Positions 60,640 through 64,000 of a stretch of DNA of 64,000 nt are shown here, one piece after another. A model generated the notes under the pieces. The model made no database searches. It was given only the letters and a program-made list of their open reading frames with translations, and was not told where the DNA came from. The stretch lies in assembly GCF_009826975.1 (NCBI RefSeq), contig NZ_WUMO01000003.1, positions 310,001-374,000 on the forward strand. Direction: 5' to 3'. The position numbers and the translations under genes were made by a program. Position 1 is the first letter of the stretch. Each line of letters opens with the position of its first letter. This DNA is from Flavobacterium sp. HBTb2-11-1. GTDB taxonomy: Bacteria > Bacteroidota > Bacteroidia > Flavobacteriales > Flavobacteriaceae.

Positions 60640-61926
60640 CTATCTGCCGCTAGACGCAGTGATTTTTCCCAGCTGCAGCCTGTAATCCGGTCTTTTGCCG
60701 TTATAGATATCCACAAAGGTTTCTTTGTTATCGGTTTGAGAATAAACATTAGCGAAAATGCTGTTGCCGTACCAGTTTTCCAAATCGGAATTATCAGTAT
60801 TGTTTTCTGTAAAGATGTTGCCAGTGCACTGGTTGAAAAACATCTCTTCAAATTTGATTTTTTTCAAATTATCGGCATTCACTTCAGTTTTGCTATCCAG
60901 TAGCACTGCTGGATTAAATCCTGATACAACGCTTCTTTTTAGTTCCAACGTAGTGTTTTCGCCTACATAAACCGCTTCTTTTACTAAACCAGACTGAACA
61001 TCAGCTTTAATATTCTCGCTGTCATTAAGCAGGGTAAGGTTGGAAGCAGAAACGAAAGTCGATTTTTTAGTGAAGTCAGTTTCGTTTTTCTTTTCGTAAG
61101 CTTTAACCTCAAGGCATCTCGAACCATCTTTATTGCTTGAAAGGTAAGAAGATCTCACTGCAAGAGAATTGAAAAGGCGACATTGCGCTCCTTGAGTAAT
61201 TTTAAAGTCATCATTGATGGATTTATAAGAAACCAACTGTGATGCATTTACATCTCCGCCATAAAAGGCAAAAGAATCGCCTCCTGAGAAGCTCACCATA
61301 ATGTTTTCTAAGACTGTTTTATTTCCAGCTCCTGCAACTGTAAGGCCGTTAAAGGCATCTGCTCCCTTTACTTTTCTTCCAGCAAATTCAATACGAACAT
61401 ATTTTAAGATTCCTGAGGAGCTAGCAACATTGTTGCCACCATACACGGTAAGGGCAGGATCAAGATCCATGTTATAGGAGCCCACGCTTCCAAATTTATT
61501 GATAGGCGCATCACCCAAAATAACTAGGCCGCCCCAGTCACCTGCTTTTTTCATGCTGGCATTTGAGGTAAATATGATAGGGTCTGTTTCCTGACCTTCA
61601 GCCATAATTTTAGATCCTTTTGTAATAATAAGAGTGCCTTTGGTTGCGGCATCGCCAATAATTACTGTACCCGGGTCAATAGTTAAAACCGAATTATTGG
61701 TTACATATACATTGCCATGAAGAATGTATACGTTTTTTTTCATCAATTTAGTATTCTCGGTAATGTTTCCAGCCAGTATTTGGTTTGCATCTTTGGATTC
61801 GGTTTTCTGTGGTTTGAATTCTGTCCAGTTGTCCAACCAGTTTGCATATCCAATTATTCCTTTTTCTTGCTGTGCATTTGCTGCCACTGCTAGTAGTAGA
61901 CAAATCGTTAAAGTAATTTTTTTCAT
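60640..61926 (-). CDS. Secreted parallel-beta-helix-like protein of unknown role
   Basis: 428 residues with a signal peptide ending AANAQ. Repeating short strands with Asn, Gly and Val/Ile turns fit a right-handed beta-helix (about 70-390: TVIIGDAATKGTLIITKGSK, then WGGLVILGDAPIN, GILKYVRIEFAG, NIMVSFSGGDSF). No catalytic motif of pectate lyases or GH28 is evident. Homologues with the GDWGGLVILG line are common in Bacteroidota as uncharacterised outer-surface proteins. No C-terminal type-9 secretion signal was seen. It converges on the oxidoreductase and diverges from the sulfatase (378-base gap), so it has its own promoter. Confidence 0.78.
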   Translation of the reverse strand: MKKITLTICLLLAVAANAQQEKGIIGYANWLDNWTEFKPQKTESKDANQILAGNITENTKLMKKNVYILHGNVYVTNNSVLTIDPGTVIIGDAATKGTLIITKGSKIMAEGQETDPIIFTSNASMKKAGDWGGLVILGDAPINKFGSVGSYNMDLDPALTVYGGNNVASSSGILKYVRIEFAGRKVKGADAFNGLTVAGAGNKTVLENIMVSFSGGDSFAFYGGDVNASQLVSYKSINDDFKITQGAQCRLFNSLAVRSSYLSSNKDGSRCLEVKAYEKKNETDFTKKSTFVSASNLTLLNDSENIKADVQSGLVKEAVYVGENTTLELKRSVVSGFNPAVLLDSKTEVNADNLKKIKFEEMFFNQCTGNIFTENNTDNSDLENWYGNSIFANVYSQTDNKETFVDIYNGKRPDYRLQLGKITASSGR

Positions 61927-62304
61927 AGTCTTGGGGCTATTGTTATTATTACATGTTTTTGGTACTCAAATAGTTTACTTGTTTTTATTTTATAGCAGAT
62001 GTAAAAATGATCGCCAGTATTAAAAAACAAAAATCCCTACTTTTCGGATGACCTACTACAAATATACTAAAAAGATTAGACTCTGCGGGGCTTTGCTTAT
62101 ATTTAACATTTGTTGAAGCAAACTTAGCTGAGAAAAGTTTTTCAGAGGCTTTTTATCTGTTTTTGAATTACCAGAATAGGTTTCATTTTTTAATATTTGG
62201 TTTCATTTTATAAAATGAAACCAGATTGATATACGAATAGATATCCATTTAAATTTTAAGGCTTTAATTTTAGTAAGATATTAATTCCAATAAATTATAG
62301 CTCT
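61927..62304. other. 378-base divergent region upstream of the sulfatase
   Basis: No gene. 61927-62178 is AT-rich and shows only CCTACT twice near 62037-62056. 62179-62222 holds the palindromic operator (separate entry). 62223-62304 should contain the sulfatase promoter; a TAATTTTA box lies at 62265-62272 but no matched TTG was seen. Confidence 0.5.
62179..62222 (+). promoter_or_regulatory. Perfect 24-base palindrome plus a third half-site
   Basis: GGTTTCATTTTA (62199-62210) is followed directly by its exact complement TAAAATGAAACC (62211-62222). The same half-site, GGTTTCATTTTT, occurs 20 bases upstream (62179). Three half-sites at regular spacing, about 83 bases before the sulfatase start, look like an operator for a dimeric regulator. 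Confidence 0.6.
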
Positions 62305-63918
62305 ATGAAAAAGAAAACACTATTAATGGCATTGATCAGTTTATGTGCTTTGGCATATTTAAGCTCAGAAGCTCAAACTAAAAAAAAGCCTAATATCATA
62401 ATGGTTATCTCAGACGATACAGGCTGGGGAGACCTAGGAGTCTACGGAGGAGGAGTAGGTCGAGGCATGCCGACACCTAATCTCGACAGAATGGCAAAAG
62501 AAGGCATGCAATTTTGGTCATTTTACGGACAGCCAAGTTGTACCCCAGGAAGAGCCGCGATGCTTACAGGACGCATTCCGAATAGAAGCGGTATGACCAC
62601 AGTTGCTTTTCAAGGACAGGGAGGCGGACTGCCTAAAGAAGAATGGACGCTGGCTTCAGTGCTTAAAAAAGCCAACTACAAAACGTATTTTTCTGGAAAA
62701 TGGCACCTTGGAGAAGCAGACTATGCAATGCCTATAGCGCATGGTTTTGACAAAATGCAGAATGTGGTACTTTACCATTTGAATGCTTATACTTATGCTT
62801 TCCAGTCTTGGAATCCAGAGATGTCTCCAGAGATGCTGGAGCTTTTCAAAAAAGTAACAACAGGCATACTTGAAGGTGAAGCAGGCGGAAAAGCTAGAGA
62901 GGTTAGTAAGGTTACTGAAGAAAATATAGCTGAACTGGATATGATGATGGTAGAAAATAACTTAAAGCAGCTTGATGAATATGGAAAAAGCAAAGATCCT
63001 TTTTTTATGTGTATCAATTTTGCTAAAAACCATCAGCCAAACCTTCCTTCTAAACAGTTTGCAGGCAAATCTCCAGGTAAGAGCAAATATTCAGATGCTG
63101 TAGTAGAGATGGATTACAATGTAGGCCGTATTATGGATAAAATTCGTTCTTTGGGCATAGCAGAAAATACAATTGTCATTTATACAGTAGATAATGGCGC
63201 TTGGCAAGATGTGCATCCTGATTCTGGATATACTCCTTTTAGAGGTACCAAAGGAACAGATAGAGAAGGTGGCAGCCGCGTGCCTGCAATTGCTTGGTGG
63301 CCAGGACAGATTGAGGCAGGAAGCCAAAGTCATGATATTGTAGGCGGACTTGATCTTATGGCTACTTTTGCAAGCCTTGCTGGAGTGGAGCTTCCTAAAA
63401 AAGACAGAGCAGGTGCTGACATGGTTTTTGATAGCTATGATATGTCAAATGTATTGTTTAAAAAAGGAACGCCGCTTCGTGATAGATGGTTCTATTTTAC
63501 AGAGGCCGAATTGTCCCCAGGAGCTGTACGAATAGGAAAATTCAAAGCGGTATTTAATACGCGAGGAGATAATGGTGCTATTGCAGGAAGTGACGCTCCT
63601 GGGCAGCAACTAGGCTGGAGAGGAGATGAAACCTATGTAGCAACAGTTCCCGCTATTTACAATTTGTGGCAAGATCCTCAAGAGCGTTATGATTTGTTCA
63701 TGAACAGCTGGACAGAGAAAACATGGACAGCTATAATTTTTAACCAGGCCATTGCAGATCTGATGAAAACCTATGCCCAGATACCTCCAAGAGCACCTCA
63801 GAGCGAAACTTTTACAGGTGAGATGCAGATAGAGCGTTTTAGAACTATTGAGCAAGTGAAAAAAATGATGAACGAAAAGAAAACCACTCTGCCACCATTA
63901 AGCGTGGATCCAAAATAG
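62305..63918 (+). CDS. Secreted arylsulfatase (formylglycine type)
   Basis: 537 residues with a signal peptide ending SSEAQ. The sulfatase fold opens with KKPNIIMVISDDTGWGDLG, whose Asp pair binds calcium. The active-site motif is Cys79 in SCTPGRAAMLTGR (C-x-P-x-R), to be converted to formylglycine by a separate enzyme. KWHLGE (about 132-137) and a late DNGAW line follow. Family members remove sulfate esters from carbohydrates or aryl substrates. The full arylsulfatase A-like length is present. It is preceded by a palindromic operator and followed by a terminator, so it is a single-gene unit. No other sulfatase or sulfatase-maturing gene is in the window, so the substrate is unknown. Confidence 0.9.
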   Translation: MKKKTLLMALISLCALAYLSSEAQTKKKPNIIMVISDDTGWGDLGVYGGGVGRGMPTPNLDRMAKEGMQFWSFYGQPSCTPGRAAMLTGRIPNRSGMTTVAFQGQGGGLPKEEWTLASVLKKANYKTYFSGKWHLGEADYAMPIAHGFDKMQNVVLYHLNAYTYAFQSWNPEMSPEMLELFKKVTTGILEGEAGGKAREVSKVTEENIAELDMMMVENNLKQLDEYGKSKDPFFMCINFAKNHQPNLPSKQFAGKSPGKSKYSDAVVEMDYNVGRIMDKIRSLGIAENTIVIYTVDNGAWQDVHPDSGYTPFRGTKGTDREGGSRVPAIAWWPGQIEAGSQSHDIVGGLDLMATFASLAGVELPKKDRAGADMVFDSYDMSNVLFKKGTPLRDRWFYFTEAELSPGAVRIGKFKAVFNTRGDNGAIAGSDAPGQQLGWRGDETYVATVPAIYNLWQDPQERYDLFMNSWTEKTWTAIIFNQAIADLMKTYAQIPPRAPQSETFTGEMQIERFRTIEQVKKMMNEKKTTLPPLSVDPK

Positions 63919-63942
63919 ATTGGATATAGAACTTTAACAATC

Positions 63943-63970
63943 AAAGAGACAGCATGCTGTCTCTTTTTAT
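63943..63970 (+). terminator. Intrinsic terminator after the sulfatase
   Basis: AAAGAGACAGCA (63943-63954) and TGCTGTCTCTTT (63955-63966) are exact complements, followed by TT and an AT-rich run. It lies 24 bases after the sulfatase stop. Confidence 0.85.
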
Positions 63971-64000
63971 TTTTTGGCTAAAATATGTTTTCTTTAATTC

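Overview
The window reads as a Flavobacterium-like member of the Bacteroidota. The evidence is an AT-rich sequence, a SusC/SusD pair, two one-protein hybrid two-component regulators, lipoproteins with short signal peptides ending in Ala-Gln or a lipobox, and promoters of the Bacteroidota type (TTG, about 18 bases, then TAnnTTTG). Most of it is carbohydrate-use DNA in three neighbouring blocks, followed by an unrelated accessory tail. No rRNA, tRNA, insertion sequence or CRISPR array was seen.

Block 1 (1-19015) resembles a xyloglucan or arabinoxylan side-chain debranching locus. It holds the end of a GH3 glucosidase, GH43, GH2 and a CE1-type esterase on the + strand. On the - strand are a hybrid regulator (HTCS1), a sialate-O-acetylesterase-type esterase, a GH42 beta-galactosidase and a GH31 with a PA14 insert. 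A second GH31 and a rhamnose/fucose mutarotase diverge from these on the + strand. The divergent region carries two copies of a 32-base operator-like element. Two non-catabolic genes follow (RibD-type reductase and AraC regulator, 19129-20472).

Block 2 (20765-39313) holds GH89 alpha-N-acetylglucosaminidase, the only SusC/SusD pair, two unusual GH92 alpha-mannosidase homologues, an unknown secreted protein, a lipoprotein metallophosphoesterase and a second hybrid regulator (HTCS2). A 21-base-spaced direct repeat in front of susC recurs in front of the myo-inositol oxygenase gene at 39801. This ties inositol oxidation to an alpha-GlcNAc/mannose/phosphoester locus and suggests, as a hypothesis, an inositol-phosphate-linked glycan (GPI- or GIPC-like) as target. 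Both GH92 proteins lack the usual general-acid Glu, which is compatible with a phosphorylated mannose substrate.

Block 3 (39801-54812) looks pectin-directed. It has inositol oxygenase, LacZ-like GH2, a DUF5009 acyltransferase-like membrane protein, an SSS sodium symporter, two GH28 pectinases, GH51 arabinofuranosidase and GH95. The gaps around the first five genes hold imperfect palindromic elements that differ from each other.

The tail (54813-64000) has a structured, terminator-ended non-coding stretch, two ferritin-like proteins on the - strand, an unrecognised 730-residue protein, a frameshifted Gfo/Idh/MocA oxidoreductase, a secreted beta-helix-like protein on the - strand, and an arylsulfatase behind a perfect 24-base palindrome. 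The 276-base gap 56879-57154 separates divergent genes and shows no clear motif.
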